From: Mesotaenium endlicherianum
Lineage: Eukaryota > Streptophyta > Zygnematophyceae > Zygnematales > Mesotaeniaceae
Assembly: GCA_009602735.1 (NCBI GenBank)
Contig: WELA01004388.1
Location: forward strand, 1,085,540 to 1,149,539
Reading direction: 5' to 3'
Length of the DNA stretch: 64,000 nucleotides
The notes below the pieces were generated by a model. It worked only from the letters and a program-made list of their open reading frames with translations. It ran no database searches and was not told where the DNA came from. Below are positions 12,083-24,155 of the stretch, in pieces (position 1 is the stretch's first letter; every line of letters begins with the position of its first letter). The translations under genes were made by a program, and so were the position numbers.

Positions 12083-13426
12083 GTCAAACATCCAGCAAGT
12101 CGAATTTATACATTGACGTTATTATGGTGCCACTAGTGCTTGTGCCATACCTTGTCAATCTTGATAGTTGTCACAAAAGGACCAATTTGATGCTTGTATA
12201 GAACATGGGTGCATATGCCAACCTATATTATATGGAGCAACGCACACATTGCTTCAGAATTGTGTTAGAATACCTATGGAGTTAATGCATCCCAACAATC
12301 AGATAGATGCTACACAATTCTTTTATGTGCTTACTATATGTTCAAAGCTCAAGGGACAAGAACTACGCCATGCTTATATATGCTAACTATGTGTTCAAAG
12401 CCTGAGGGACAAAGACTTGATTGCTAGTGCAACATTCGTGAATCTTATCTAGTCATTTCTTAGTAGGTCAGGCTTTGTAACAACGTTAGGCTCAACGCTT
12501 TGAGTAACTACGTGGTCTTGTCAACGCAGGAGGCATGGGTGACCTTGTATAATGTGTACAATCTTCAATACACGACGTGGATAGCCGAAAGCGAAGTATT
12601 CTAGACTTTTCCAACCATCATGTTACATGGTAGCGAGACCGATCGGCCACAAGATAGCACCATCATGTGAAGTTCATGGGGGAGGCTTTTGGCCGTGTCG
12701 TTTTATCAAGCTCGAAAGCCTTAAAAGTATTTATCATGTCTTAACTCAATTTTCCGTGACATGGATAGGATGCAATTTACCCGCATATGATTGAAATTGT
12801 CGGTCGCAATAAAATGTTTGTTTTCAAGATGTCAATCGAGATGCGTCTTGTATAAAATTTGTCGGTTGGTCCTTAATCGATATCGTCGCTATAAACTCTT
12901 TTACCTGATTAATTGCCCTTTAGACAAAATACCGACATAGCGTAAATAAACCCCAATTTCCAAAATGCTAACCTCAACATTCATCTACATTGCATAGATA
13001 CACTCTGATCTCCATAACCATGTTTTCAAAAATTGAAGTCTTTGAAACTGAATTCCTTAACCTTGTTACACATTATAAAATTTCGTTAAGCTTTTGCATG
13101 TGGAGGTTGTGAGTTGTTGTAAACATGCGCAGACTGTGAGACTATTGGTTGTTGTACAGCTGAGCGATATTTGTGCTATGTGGGGTATTCGCTCAGAGAT
13201 AAGAGGGTCGCTGGTGCACAGACCATACTTTACAAATTCCAAAATCAAAAGTTAACTGCAATGTTGGGATTATTTGACAGTGGTCAAGCCATGTTGAACA
13301 ATCTCATGTTTGCGTGAAGCTCGTTAGACTGAACGGGCTTGAAACTTTTTATCTAGTCGTGTTGACATGATAAATTGTGTCACTTAAATCGTCAAGAATT
13401 TAGTTTGTTTATCATGTGCCATAAAG
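12083..13426. other. AT-rich intergenic sequence, nothing recognised
   Basis: There is no ORF of protein-like composition, no terminal repeats and no clear relation to other parts of the window. It probably starts with the 3' untranslated region of the O-fucosyltransferase. Confidence 0.5.
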
Positions 13427-13860
13427 CTGCGGCGTCCATGTTTCACATTGAAATAAATCTTGCTTATTTAAGAAATATATTTCAATAAATTACATAAGAT
13501 GAGCGTAGTTGAAAGGGTGTAAAATAAGAGTGCAATTTTGTCTTTGTAATAAATTTAATTAGCTCATCTATACCCCTTGACTCACTTAGCGTAGTGTGCC
13601 ACACTTGCACACTAACTCAAGGCACAAGAAAGAGACGAAGTTGAGGACTAGAGTTTCTCATTTGGAAACTCATGGACTCTTGCCTACCAGGCATACAAGC
13701 ATGTATAAGCACACACAACTTCAAAGTACCAAATAGCAGAGGCGTTCTCATTTAAATGACTATAATATAGCTCAAACACATCCTATTGACTTAGGTGCAA
13801 AACCATTCAACCTGTCCATTTTGTGACCCAAAGACATCAGGAGTAATAACTCTATCAATA
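13427..13860 (+). repeat. Repeat H, left copy (inverted relative to the copy at 20.2-20.8 kb)
   Basis: Shared blocks with the reverse complement of about 20400-20808 include AATCTTGCTTATT, AGGCACAAGAAAGAG, CTCTTGCCTACCAGGCAT and GACTTAGGTGCAAAACCAT. Similarity continues past the last block into a stretch that on the right copy is open and codes CPLCDP. The repeat is unidentified: it could be an LTR plus the start of an internal region, or one arm of a long inverted repeat. Confidence 0.6.
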
Positions 13861-13870
13861 GTTAAGCAAA

Positions 13871-16448
13871 TTGAGCAAACTTAACGGCTTATGCATTGTT
13901 CAGAAAGGGACCAGGACGATTACTCTTCAGTCTCTCAAGCCCGTTATGGACAAAGAAAGTCCTAGGAAGACTCTTCTCCTGTCCATTAAGCAAGCACGGC
14001 GTTTGGCAAAGCAAGGTCAATATATTTTCTATGGATTACTGAGATCTGATCCCTCAGGGACATCTCCTACACTCTTTACGAAAGAGCCTGTATTGGACGT
14101 CCTTGATCATGTGGTGACACTTACAACTGAACTCTCTACTCTATTACAGAAATACAAGTCAGTGTTCCCCGGTGAAATACCAGCCGGGCTTTCGCCTGAT
14201 AGGGGTATTGGGCATACTATCCCTCTCGTTCCATATTCTCAATCGACTTGGCGACCCATATATTGCGTCCGGTGTCACAATAAGGGCTGTTTTGTTGCAG
14301 GCCGACAAGCTCATTTGTCTTTAGAGTCGAAAGCTGACACCTGCCGAACAAAACTCAACGACAGAGCAGGAGCTCTGGGCAGTGATATACGCTTTGAAAA
14401 TCAGGTGATGTTATATGGAAGGCTGCAAGGGTTTGACAGTGGTCACGGACTACTGCCAAAACCTTCTTCCAAATTCAGCCAACGCTATCGAGGCGGAGAC
14501 GCGATGGTCTGAGTTCTTACAACGATTCCACTTTAACTGGGCGTATCGCCCTGGTCGTAATGATGTTGCGGACCTTCTAAGGCAAATTCCCCATCACCAC
14601 TTGATGTTGGGGACAGTTGCTCGTTTGCAAGAACGAAATGGTCAGGCTTCAAGGGTGGCCACCCTTGATCTGCTGTACTCCCCCAGACGTCTGCCGACGA
14701 CCGGCCTGGTGATGCGAGCCAACCCAATTTGGATAGCATGCAAACCTCTGAATCACTTGACCTGCATCAACTGTTTCATGAGGGCTATCTCAAAGATCTG
14801 TTTTTCCTAGATCTCTAGGGTATAGGCTTGAACGGTGTAGCCGTAACGATGGACAGTATGGACAAAAGGAAAGAACACTCAAACTATTCGTTCAAGGACG
14901 GTTTTTGGTGGCACAATGGGCGCATTGTTGTCCCGAAAGGCCAGGTAAGACATGTGCTACTACGAGAAGCACGTGACTCTCCTTACTCTGGTCACCATGG
15001 AATTACCAAAACCACACACGCTTTGCGCAGAGGGTACATTTGGCCGTCCCTCAAGATTGATGTTGCCGAGTACATCGTCAACTGCGCAACATGTCAGAGG
15101 AACAAGCCGAGCAATACGTTGCCCGCTGGGAAGTTGCAACCATTGGAACTTGGAGGTGTTCCTTGGGAAAGCATAAGCCTCAACTTTGTCGTGGAATTGC
15201 CTACCACCGATACAGGACACAATGAGGTGTTAACGATTGTGAACCGTTTCACTAAGATGGTGCACTTTGTGGCCACTAAAGCATCACTTGATGCGAAGGA
15301 GACCGCGCGTCTCTTTATTGATCACGTGTTTAAGTTACATGGGATGCCGAAAGAGATCATACGCAATCATGACAGTCGATTTACGAGCCACTTCTGGCAG
15401 GAAGTTTGCTCGCATTTTGGCATGACCCTTAAGATGTCAACTAGCATCCTCATAGCGATGGTCAGACAGAACGAATGAATCGCGTTCTGCAACAGTTTCT
15501 GAGGCGTTATGTGAATCCTTGCCAAGACAACTGGGATATCCTCCTTTCAGTTGCAGAGTTTGCAGTAAATAATGCTTATTAGGAAAGTGTTAAGGAAACT
15601 CCGTGTTTCCTTAATTATGGAAGACATCTGCACACTCCCCTGACTTCCTTCGTTTTCGGTCGGGCGGGGATGTCAACCATGAGAGTACCAAGTGCTCGCC
15701 TCTTTGTCCACTCTCTTCAAGAGGTGCACAAACAAGCAAAAATGGCTCTAGCCGCCGCTCGAGATCGCAAGAAGAAGTTTGCTGATACGCACAGGATCAA
15801 GTTGAGCTTTCTAGTTGTCAATAAAGTACTTTTGCAAACCAAGAACCTGCAGCTCAAGCACCCAGGAAAGCAAAAGCTTTTGCCTCGCTGGGTAGGCCCT
15901 TTTAGGATGACTGCAAAGGCTGGACCTGTTGCATCCCGACTGGATTTGCCTAAATCCATGGGGCGAACGCATCCTCTGTTCCATGTCAGTCTACTCAAGC
16001 TATTTTCATCTGATGGCCGCTATCAGCCACAGGCATCGAAATTGAAACTCGCCGATGATGATAAAGCCTGGGATGTAGAGGACGTCTTAGGACACCGCTA
16101 TACCCGTCATAAGCCTCCACGAGTGGAGCTTTTGATCAAGTGGCTTGATTACGATTCCAGTTGGAATTTGTACGAACCTCAGGATGAGATCCTACTTAAT
16201 TGTATGACCTGGTTCAATAATATTGGTTACGATGGGCTACTGCTCAAAAGTTCTGCCCCACGGCAAGTGTGCTAGCCGGGACAAGAAACGCAAAAGAGAC
16301 GCGGCCAAGTAATCGCTCTTTTCCGTCCCTGTGATGATGCAAAGATTTTCGCTGACAGTGTTTTACGCTGAGTACGGTCAATATTGACACACTCGACTTA
16401 GAAGACGACGCTTAACGAGGACGTCAAGTTCTTTCAAGGGGGGAGGAG
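13871..16448 (+). mobile_element. Ty3/Gypsy element D, pol remnant (chromovirus-like)
   Basis: Parts in order: a reverse-transcriptase N-terminal piece (about 13990-14260, with the usual VFP.EIP.GL..DR..GH.I.L pattern), RNase H remains (about 14300-14600), integrase with a zinc-binding head (GHHGI..T, CATCQRNKP) and core (about 14890-15460), then integrase tail and chromodomain (about 15670-16230, with VELLIKWLDYDSSWNLYEP). A polypurine tract (AAGGGGGGAGGAG) ends directly before the LTR at 16449. The copy is fragmentary, lacks gag and most of the polymerase and carries several breaks. Old fossil. Confidence 0.8.
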
Positions 16449-16851
16449 TGTAACAATCTGAGCTATTTTAGGCGTATTTAGGAATATTCTCCTAATTACC
16501 TACAATATGTTACGCTATTTATCAATATATTGTTAATAAATGATTGCATCTTGATACATTATTCGCCACACGTGTGTGCCGACTAATTGATGGTCGATTA
16601 GCGAAACAACCAAGATGCTATTGCAAAACGCGTCGTAAAGTAATTTGACTACTTCGCAATAGTTTGACGTAATTAATCATAAGGTACTTTGATTAATCAT
16701 GAGATAATAACCTAATTAATCTTTGATTATTTACTATGATATGATTATCATTATTTTCGGATAATGCCTAAGTCATAGATTTCGGATTTAAGACGAGTCG
16801 TAGAGCCGAACGAAGTCGGAAAGTCAAACGAGTCAAACGAGTCAAAGTTAC

Positions 16852-16918
16852 TTGGCATCCAGGCGGATTCGAACCCGCAACTCCTCGTTTGAAACGTTCA
16901 CACCTAACCGATTGGCAA
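16852..16918 (-). other. tRNA-like segment inside LTR D
   Basis: On the minus strand this reads like a tRNA: a D-arm-like GCCAATCGGTTAGGTG, then a T-arm region with a perfect RNA polymerase III B box (GGTTCGAATCC). Anticodon and acceptor stems pair poorly, so it is not called a tRNA gene. The related LTR at 50.6-51.2 kb carries the same segment in the same place (about 50950-51017), with changes. It may be a tRNA-derived (SINE-like) piece captured by the LTR. Confidence 0.5.
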
Positions 16919-17305
16919 AATAGTTTCTACAATCTACGTAGTCATGACGAAACGACGTGTACGCGACCATTCGCGACTACGCGACTGGTCACGTCCATTC
17001 GAGGAAACTCATAGACGTGACTACGAACAATCACGTCTATTCGAAAAGTCGAATAGATGTGACTACGCCGATTCGCTGCGAAACGATTCGACGCGATTCG
17101 TCGAAAGTCTTTAAATCTCCACATGGCATGATTTCGCGCATTCGGTCAAAATGGTCACCTCCATTTGACCGTTTTCGTTGACATGACCAGTGCCCTAGGT
17201 GGTGACTCGAAGCACTCGTTGCCTCACGTTGTGTGGATGTAAGTACCCACAAGAGTCATTGTGAGTGCAACTCTCACAAGCAATAATTCTATAGCTACGC
17301 GCTAC

Positions 17306-17324
17306 CTCTCTCTCTCTCTCTCTC
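17306..17324. repeat. (CT)n microsatellite
   Basis: About nine perfect CT units near the right end of LTR D. Confidence 0.9.
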
Positions 17325-17425
17325 GTTCTCGAGCACTTAGTTAAATTAGCGACTTAGATTGTTTGAATGTATAGACGGGTAGGGTGATATATGTACTTTT
17401 TCTATAATCAAAGTTTCATTGAATA

Positions 17426-18562
17426 TTGAGGAAAAGATTCTCAAAAATTAGAACATTTTGTAGAAACGTTACAGCATCTCTGACAAGGTTCCGAGTTCCC
17501 TCTCAATTTGGAGTCTTCTGTTTGCTCATGCCTATTTGGTTCTTTGAGCAACTAGCTATCGAGACCAATAGGTATGCCTCTTTGAGTGGTGCCAAAGGTG
17601 GGCTGCCTGTCACTACCACAGAGATTGTCACTTTCCACGGACTGTGCATGGCTATGGGTCTTCATGTATTGCCAAGACTTGGTAAATACTGCGAAAAAAG
17701 TGTGAAGAGCCCTCTTACTCTTCCTAGTTTGGGTAGGTTTATGAGTAGAAATAGATTCAAAAATATAAGGAAATGCTTTTATGTCAAGGACAATAAGAAA
17801 AGAGATTGCTTTTCTAGAGAGTGTAAGTTGTGGCACTAGCAGCCTTTCACAGATCTTTGCCATTAAACATTTGCACAGCATTACAGCCTTAGACTGAACC
17901 TGACAGCAGATGAAAGAACAGTTCAATCAGGAATAGAAAATGTCCCATTAGAGTGTACAATCCTTCTAAGCCTCACAAGTATGGCATAGAATTGTTCACA
18001 AAATGTGATGCCGTTCCTTACTTTTGCTATGCATTTATAATCTACGACGGAGTCAAGTTTCCTGGTAAAAAAACACACGTTGTACCAAACTTAGTGAGTA
18101 TGCTACCTGTAGGTACTTTCTTCAATTTGGCAGTTGCTCCAGGAGCAAGATGGACTCACAGGCATTTTTTGCAAAGGTGAAGGCACGAAGCGATGCAAAG
18201 TGTGTACAACTGCCCCTTTTGGGCACCGTGCATCTGGCTTGAGAGGTCCTACGGTTCAATTCATGTGTGAGCCTTGCGATGTATTCTTGTGCCCTTCTAA
18301 GTGCTTTTGGAGGTTTCATACAGAGAGGCAGATAGATCACCTCGATAAGAGGGAGGTATGGGATCAGTTGCAAAAGTGGGCGATAACGTGCATTTTTTGT
18401 CGATTTTACCTGACTTCTATACGTTGCTATAACAATCGCATTTGCTTCTTGATATGTTTCTCAAGCAATAGCATCACTTTGCTCAGCCCCCCTGAATCAA
18501 AATTATATTTTGTTTTGCTGAAAATAAAAAATTGCTCCTGTTTTTTTCCTGAAATATGTTAA
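17426..18562 (+). pseudogene. piggyBac-family transposase remnant (P2)
   Basis: Plain DNA transposon. 17426-17839 codes the start of the piggyBac DDE domain: LLMPIWFFEQLAIETNRYA, a VTTTEIVTFHGLCMAMG helix, and PSLGRFMSRNRFKNIRKCF. 17953-18180 in another frame codes the next block (NPSKPHKYGIELFTKCDA...YFCYAFIIYDG). 18134-18562 codes a Cys-rich C-terminal zinc-binding tail (CKVC...CEPCDVFLCPSKCF..FH). The three pieces lie in order but in different frames, with stops between and some core missing, so the gene is dead. No TTAA-flanked ends could be assigned. It sits against the right end of LTR D. Confidence 0.8.
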
Positions 18563-19659
18563 AATGACTTCTTTTATTATTTTTTATTGAAAAATCAAAA
18601 AGAAATTTTTTTCGAAAAGATTGCTATTTTATATAAGATAACCATAAATTTCATTTTCAAAGATATCGTATTAAACTAGGCTGATTTTGTGAAGCTGATA
18701 ATATAATGTTTGTTGGGCCATGCAAAAAACAGGGGGGCAAATAAGACCCCCAATTCCCAATGTTACAAACTTCTTAGATATTGGAGGTCTAAGTAAGATT
18801 TCATAAGCATATAGGCAATTTTGGAAAAAAATCAGAATCTCTGGAATGAGGTCAACTGGGTGTAGTAGTCACTCAAAGTATGCAGTTCTGTCAATCGTTT
18901 TTTGAAGAAAACAAACGAAGTTTTTCGGGCAAAAAAGAAGTCCTTTAAATCCAAACGTTGTGACCTAGATTGTGATATTACCTTTTAAAATTTATGAACG
19001 ACAAGTCATTTGGATCAGTATTGAGCTTTGAGATAAGTTTCAGTGTAGTTGTTGGGCCAAAAGAGCATACATTCCGTAAGGTCATCTAATGTTAAAGGCA
19101 ATCTCTGTTTCGGTGACCTGATTGATATACCTGCAGAAGATATAAGGGCTTGCAATATATCATACATATGTTGTTGATCGACAAATTGGTAATGTGAGTC
19201 CTCATTTTAATAAAATGAGATTGTGCAGTGCTTGATTTTTGATATTTGTAAACACACGTATTGCACCGATCCACAAGACACTGAGAAAATATTACTCTTG
19301 TACACATTTTGGGATTTTGGTACGTGACCTCAGATATCTCCGCAACAAACATCGCCAAATTCATCACATGCATACACACGCAGTCACCTCTTGCACACGT
19401 AGTCACCATGCACCAATGCACATATGCGTTGTACAGCGTCGCATCCAGGTTGCATCAGACTGCATGTCAAAGTTTGAATAGTACCGGTATTGTCGTCAAC
19501 TATTCCACGAGCGCATTGGACCCAATTGGACTCAAGTCAGATGTCCTTGTGTAGAATGTGGTCAATTGTAATTGTAATTATAATAATTGTCAATTGTAAT
19601 TATTATAATTTATTGTAGCACTAAATAAGTATTTTGTTAGTATACTCACATGTGCTAGT
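18563..19659. other. AT-rich stretch without recognised genes
   Basis: Strongly AT-rich with many homopolymer A/T runs. A near-perfect inverted repeat built from AATTGTAATTATAATAATTG-like units lies at about 19564-19616 and would form a hairpin. Part of this may be the 3' portion of the P2 transposon. Confidence 0.4.
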
Positions 19660-20200
19660 TCATCCAAATGAATGAATGTCGATGTAATGCGAGTTTACTT
19701 TGTCAAAAATGTCAGCAGGATGACTTTTGTATCACAGTGTAGTTTGCTGACTTGTTGGGAAGGTCAGCAGGATGACTTTTGTATCATAGTATAGTTTGCT
19801 AATTTGTATATCAGTTATATATGAGATGTAATATCAGTAGGTTGACAAAGTTCTCCTCGTATTAGTCAGTATTAGCTTCAGTACGCTGAGGATAGATACA
19901 TTCATTTGGATTATTATATGTAGTTTGGCACATGTGACCGTAGTATACTGAAAGTCGGAAGGTCGACTGAGATTCGGTAAACCGATGTCCTACCGGTGTG
20001 GTTGACTCCTGGGTGGGCGGAGCCGTCGTCAGTTAACTGAACAATTAGGACTTCAGTCGACCGACCAATTAATATGGTCGTTATGCCTAGATCCGGGGGT
20101 CCCAACTTAACGGGTTTCCCACGAGACGGCGCACCTTGCGCCGTGGTCAACCAGGTGGTCACTAGGTTCATAGCAGGCTGGGATCTCGTGGTCCCTCATT
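19660..20200 (+). mobile_element. Degenerate LTR related to Ty3/Gypsy family C
   Basis: The stretch around 19965-20030 (GTAAACCGATGTCCTACC, then TGGTTGACTCCTGGGTGGGC) matches the core of the family C LTR at 32310-32355 (GTTAACCGAGGTCCTACC, then GTGGTTAACTCCCGGGTAGG). Flanking parts share the GTCAGCAGG-type motifs less clearly. Ends are uncertain. It is a distant or old relative of C. Confidence 0.5.
19711..19812. repeat. 52-bp tandem duplication
   Basis: Two adjacent copies begin GTCAGCAGGATGACTTTTGT at 19711 and 19763, with a few differences between them. They lie inside the C-related LTR. Confidence 0.75.
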
Positions 20201-20214
20201 CTGGACAGTAGGCT

Positions 20215-20808
20215 TTACAGTCGGATTTTTACTTGCAAGTCATGTGTGCACTTTTGGGTTCGTTCTAATGACCAGCCTTCACGGAAATTAACATGGTTGC
20301 TTCGTCTGCGCTCCAAATGGGACGAACTAGGACTGTTCGAAAAGGTCTCGTCAAGATGCATCCGTTGCCGTTGAGTTTGGAGTAGTATTGGCAGAGTTAT
20401 GCCCTCCGACATTTCGGGGTCACACAGCGGACAGATTCCATGGTTTTGCACCTAAGTCAGTGGGATGTGTTATAGCTACATTATGGTCATCTGAATTGAG
20501 AGCGCCTTTGCTATTCAGTCCCCTGATGTTGTGCATGTGCTATACATGCTTGCATGCCTGGTAGGCAAGAGGCCATGAGGAGAAGCTCTACTCCTCAAGC
20601 TCGCCTCTTTCTTGTGCCTTGTATTCGCGTGCAACTATGGCACACTACGATGAGTGAATCAAGGGTTATAGGTGAGTAAACGGAATTCATTATAAGGGCG
20701 AAGATCGATCCCTTATTTCACACGCTTCCACCTATCTCTGATCTTTTATATTTAAATGAAATATATTAATCTTGAATAAGCAAGATTCATTTCATCAATG
20801 AGCACATG
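20215..20808 (-). repeat. Repeat H, right copy (minus orientation) with short ORF
   Basis: Reverse complement of the H copy at 13427-13860. The minus strand is open from 20451 to 20215 (78 codons). It starts with GICPLCDP, a Cys pair that could belong to a small zinc finger, followed by Ser/Arg-rich sequence. The left copy codes a similar CPFCDP stretch. The family is not recognised. Confidence 0.5.
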
Positions 20809-20820
20809 TTGGTCAAGTTG

Positions 20821-21560
20821 ACATTGATTCCAGCTGAATATTGGTTCTCAGGTTTGCTTCTATTTTGTTTTGGTTTCATCTGTCAAATTCTGCAGGCTTG
20901 CCACCTATTGGCCACTGTGTCGTCTCAACACTGACCAGCTACTGCCACAAAAAGTGGTCCGAAGAGCTTGCTTTCTTTAGGCATGACCTTGCGTTTACTT
21001 GTGAACAGCATAAAGACCATAAGGTATTCTAGCTTGCAAAATACACTCAGTACCTTAGCGTCCCATTATGGGTGCTTGCGTCATCAGTTGCATAATTAGT
21101 AGCAATTTGTAGTGGAGAAGTATCCATGAGCTGTATGTGTTCATGCACATGTCTACCTGTGGCTCTCGCAGTCGTACAAGAGAAGTACAAGAGACAAACA
21201 AAATGTGCTCACACCATGAGCGCAAACCAAAAATAGACAACAATTTGGAGTCCTTCTTCAGAGACATGTGCCAAAGATGTTGACACAACCTTTGCCAGTG
21301 TAAAAAGCCTGAACCTTAGCACTTGAGCAACGAATGAAGAAAGCTCTGATGGGTTGTAGCCTCTGCAATTCTAGCCGTTTAGTAGAGAACAGGTCATGAA
21401 TTAGTAAAAATTTAGCACAGAATCTGAGCATGTCATTTGTGTACCTGCTAAGGCTGCTAGGTACAAGGTGCTATGGTACACGTTGCCCTGGATGAAGTTG
21501 CTATGGTACAAGATTTGTGGCCTGCGCAACCAGATACTGCATTCGCTGTGATATGACATG
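20821..21560. other. Intergenic stretch, nothing recognised
   Basis: Only short frames of unconvincing composition. No repeats shared with the rest of the window were noticed. Confidence 0.4.
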
Positions 21561-21578
21561 CATTATCGTCATACACGC

Positions 21579-21761
21579 CTAGCTGTTATTTACATCAGTG
21601 TCCTCTCCCCCGTCCGGCTGAACTTGAGCTTCAGGGTGAACATTCCCGCAAAACTTTCCATTCTCGAACCCAGTGCACCCGCAACGCTCCTCATTGAAGG
21701 AAATGTTCTCCAGGTAATCCCTGTCATCCACAAAGAAGAAACGGACCTCCTCGTAGTCCAT
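21579..21761 (-). CDS. Unassigned acidic C-terminal ORF, possible exon or pseudogene
   Basis: Codes 60 residues rich in Asp, Glu and aromatics (DYEEVRFFFVDDRDYLENI), then a cluster of three Cys (CGCTG...FCG) and a hydrophilic tail ending DTDVNNS. The composition is that of a real protein end, not random sequence. The same frame upstream (to about 21830) continues in the same acidic style but contains a TAG stop, so it is either a broken gene or the start lies downstream of that stop. No family recognised. Confidence 0.3.
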   Translation of the reverse strand: MDYEEVRFFFVDDRDYLENISFNEERCGCTGFENGKFCGNVHPEAQVQPDGGEDTDVNNS

Positions 21762-22221
21762 GTTGTCCCAGTCATCGTCTACGGAGGGCTAGGTGTAGTC
21801 AAATTCTGTCATCCCATCGCCTCCACCGCCTGCAGCTGTTGATGTCCTGTTCAAAATTGCAACAAACCTCCATGAGCTCAAGCTATGCTTGAAAATAGCG
21901 CTGCATGTGCTAATTCTAGGCATTAGAACCCTAAACACCATGCAAGAGGCAGTCATATCCAACATACTTAACGTTTGTTTCATTCAGACCTCCCTATGTT
22001 AGCATTTTCCGCAAGTGTGATGGATATGTAAGTCAAGACATGTCAGTTGGAGAGTGCATACGCGTTCTCCAGTGCAAGCAAGAGTACACAAGCCTACCTT
22101 GGCTCCTGTTGTCAATGAAGTTTCGCTCAGCACACTTGCGAACAGCGACAGATGATGTGCTTCCTGCTGGAAGCTACTTATTCTGTGGCCCCATTGTCGC
22201 AAACATATTCAAAATTGGCAG

Positions 22222-22640
22222 CTGAGGCAGTTGCTGCCAGCAGTTGCAGGTGCAAGAGCAGCAGCAATCTCAGCAATAGCAACAGCAATATCAGCGGGGG
22301 GCATCAATGACAGCAGCAGGAGCAGCGGCAGCAACAGCGGTCGGCAGCAGCAGTTGCATCCAAGCAGCATGAGCATGGTAAGCAGCATCATGAGCAGAAC
22401 GAGGAGCAGCAATAACAGCAGGAAGAGCACCATCAGCAACAGCATGAGCAACGGGAACTACAACATTGGAAGCAACAGCAAAAGCGGAAACAGTTAGGCA
22501 GGAGCAGGTGCAAGAGCTGCAGCAAGAAGAGGAGCAGCATGGGATAATGTTGAAGCTTTAACAATAGCATGAGCAGCTGAGTCTGCAGCAACACCTGAGC
22601 AGCGGTACCAATAGGAGAAGCGGCATGAGCAGCGAATGCA
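22222..22640. repeat. Degenerate AGC/CAG-rich trinucleotide repeat
   Basis: About 420 bases dominated by AGC, AAC and ATC triplets (AGCAGCAG, AACAGCAGG, AGCATGAGC and so on). This makes long low-complexity frames on both strands (Ser/Asn-rich on +, Leu/Met-rich on -). These frames are repeat artefacts. Confidence 0.8.
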
Positions 22641-22859
22641 GTGCATTTGGAAGCACTGCCATTTATACCTTTTGCGATGCCGGGGAAACCTCTCCAACAG
22701 CGCCAGCCACACGATGATGGTCATGCACTGCCACCCCGGCCTCTTGAGCATCAACTGCGCGCCCATGTAGCGGACGAGTCAGGCTCTGATACTTCTTCTG
22801 GAGCCAAGTACTTGCCATGTCTACACTCCTCTGGGAAGATAAGTGTCAATGAGGATGGC

Positions 22860-24135
22860 CTCCTCAATAAATGAACCCAAGCTGCCATACCTTTATATTG
22901 ACCTCGTCCTTCCGTGCGACTCTCTTAACCCTTGGTCGGCACATCAATGTACATGTTACACTGCATTTTGTTTCTTTCAGCAGGTCCACCAAGATGATGG
23001 TCTCCTGCAAATCTCCCTCATAGTTTGCCTTCATCTACACCGAAGGACCTGGCGACACTAAAGTAGAGCTGTAATAGTGGTTTCCCTCCATTCCCATAAG
23101 CACGCAAATACCCATTAATGACTTACAAGTACCTGCTGTCATGATTATGTCAAAAAGGCATTTAAATTCATGTGAATTAAGTGTGTTGGGTGCTTGGTTT
23201 CTCGTTGCACGTGCCAAAGTGTTTTTGTGGATCGATTGGCTTGTATGTAACAACTTAACGCCTCTTCGCTAGCCAATTTCGTAATTCTCCGAAGTGACGT
23301 TAGATTTCACAAGGTACAATTCACATATGTTGCTAATTCATTGTGGACTGCAACGTACTCCACCATCCTTCATTTGAAGCCTGCATGGTTCTCCAAAATT
23401 AACGTAGTTCTGTTCTCCTCGTTGAAGAGACTGTTTGTACTATGACCAAAGTTGTTTTAAGCTACACCAATGCCAAAACTCCTCGGAAGACAATTAACCT
23501 ACGATTCTACAAGCTCACTTATAAGTTCTGCCAATAAGCGCAGTCCTCTTGGAGATGAATCCATGCGCATTGAAACATATTCAAGTTGTGGATACCGTAG
23601 GTCAAACCACGTTTGAGAGCTTCAGCATCTTTTCAACAATCTGGCTGAGTAAAATTAAAATAACATCCATTCTCCCTAAGCCGGTGGTGGCCTCTTCAGT
23701 CCCTTCAATTCTTAATCACATATATTCTTCTGAGACCAAGAAGAATACTCATTATGCAATTTGTGCACTCCCACCTTGCCCACTTTTGACCCTCCGCTCT
23801 ATCCAAGATGCAATTTTCATTACCCTGTTGTTGTAAAAGTTTGCAAGTGAGAACCGCAAGCTTTGAACTGGGAAGAATGAGCAGTGTGGTTGAGCATGTT
23901 TATTTGCATATGGAACTCATTCTCTTATATCATGTGGCGCTGTTGATGCACCAAATGTCCAACTCGGCGACAGCCTCAAACTCAACCCGTATCGGCAAGG
24001 TACGTGGTGTCTTGTTTAGTCCAAAAGGCTTGATTGTGCCCGGATGGTTCCCAGCTGAGGCGAGTTAGCAAGACATTGCTCTTGCACAACTCCCCTATAA
24101 GTCTCAAGCCCAAATAATTAAGCTAGAAAACAGGG
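22860..24135. other. Intergenic stretch, nothing recognised
   Basis: Short frames only, none with a recognisable motif. Confidence 0.4.
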
Positions 24136-24155
24136 CTTGGGGGAGAACACGAGAT

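Larger units (their letters stand above)
16449..17340 (+). mobile_element. LTR of element D (3' LTR), right end uncertain
   Basis: Begins TGTAACAATCTGAGC right after the polypurine tract. A related but incomplete copy lies at 50587-51187 and begins TGTAACGATCCGAGC, which supports the start. The right end is not clear: no matching CA terminus is seen before the piggyBac remnant, so the LTR may be truncated there. Confidence 0.65.

Noticed and set aside
16852-16918. A genuine tRNA gene
   Set aside because: The B box is perfect, but acceptor and anticodon stems pair poorly and the segment is a fixed part of LTR D, so only a tRNA-like label is given.
22209-22497. Leu-rich (minus) and Ser/Asn-rich (plus) ORFs that look like membrane or low-complexity proteins
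   Set aside because: They are readings of a degenerate AGC/CAG trinucleotide repeat.
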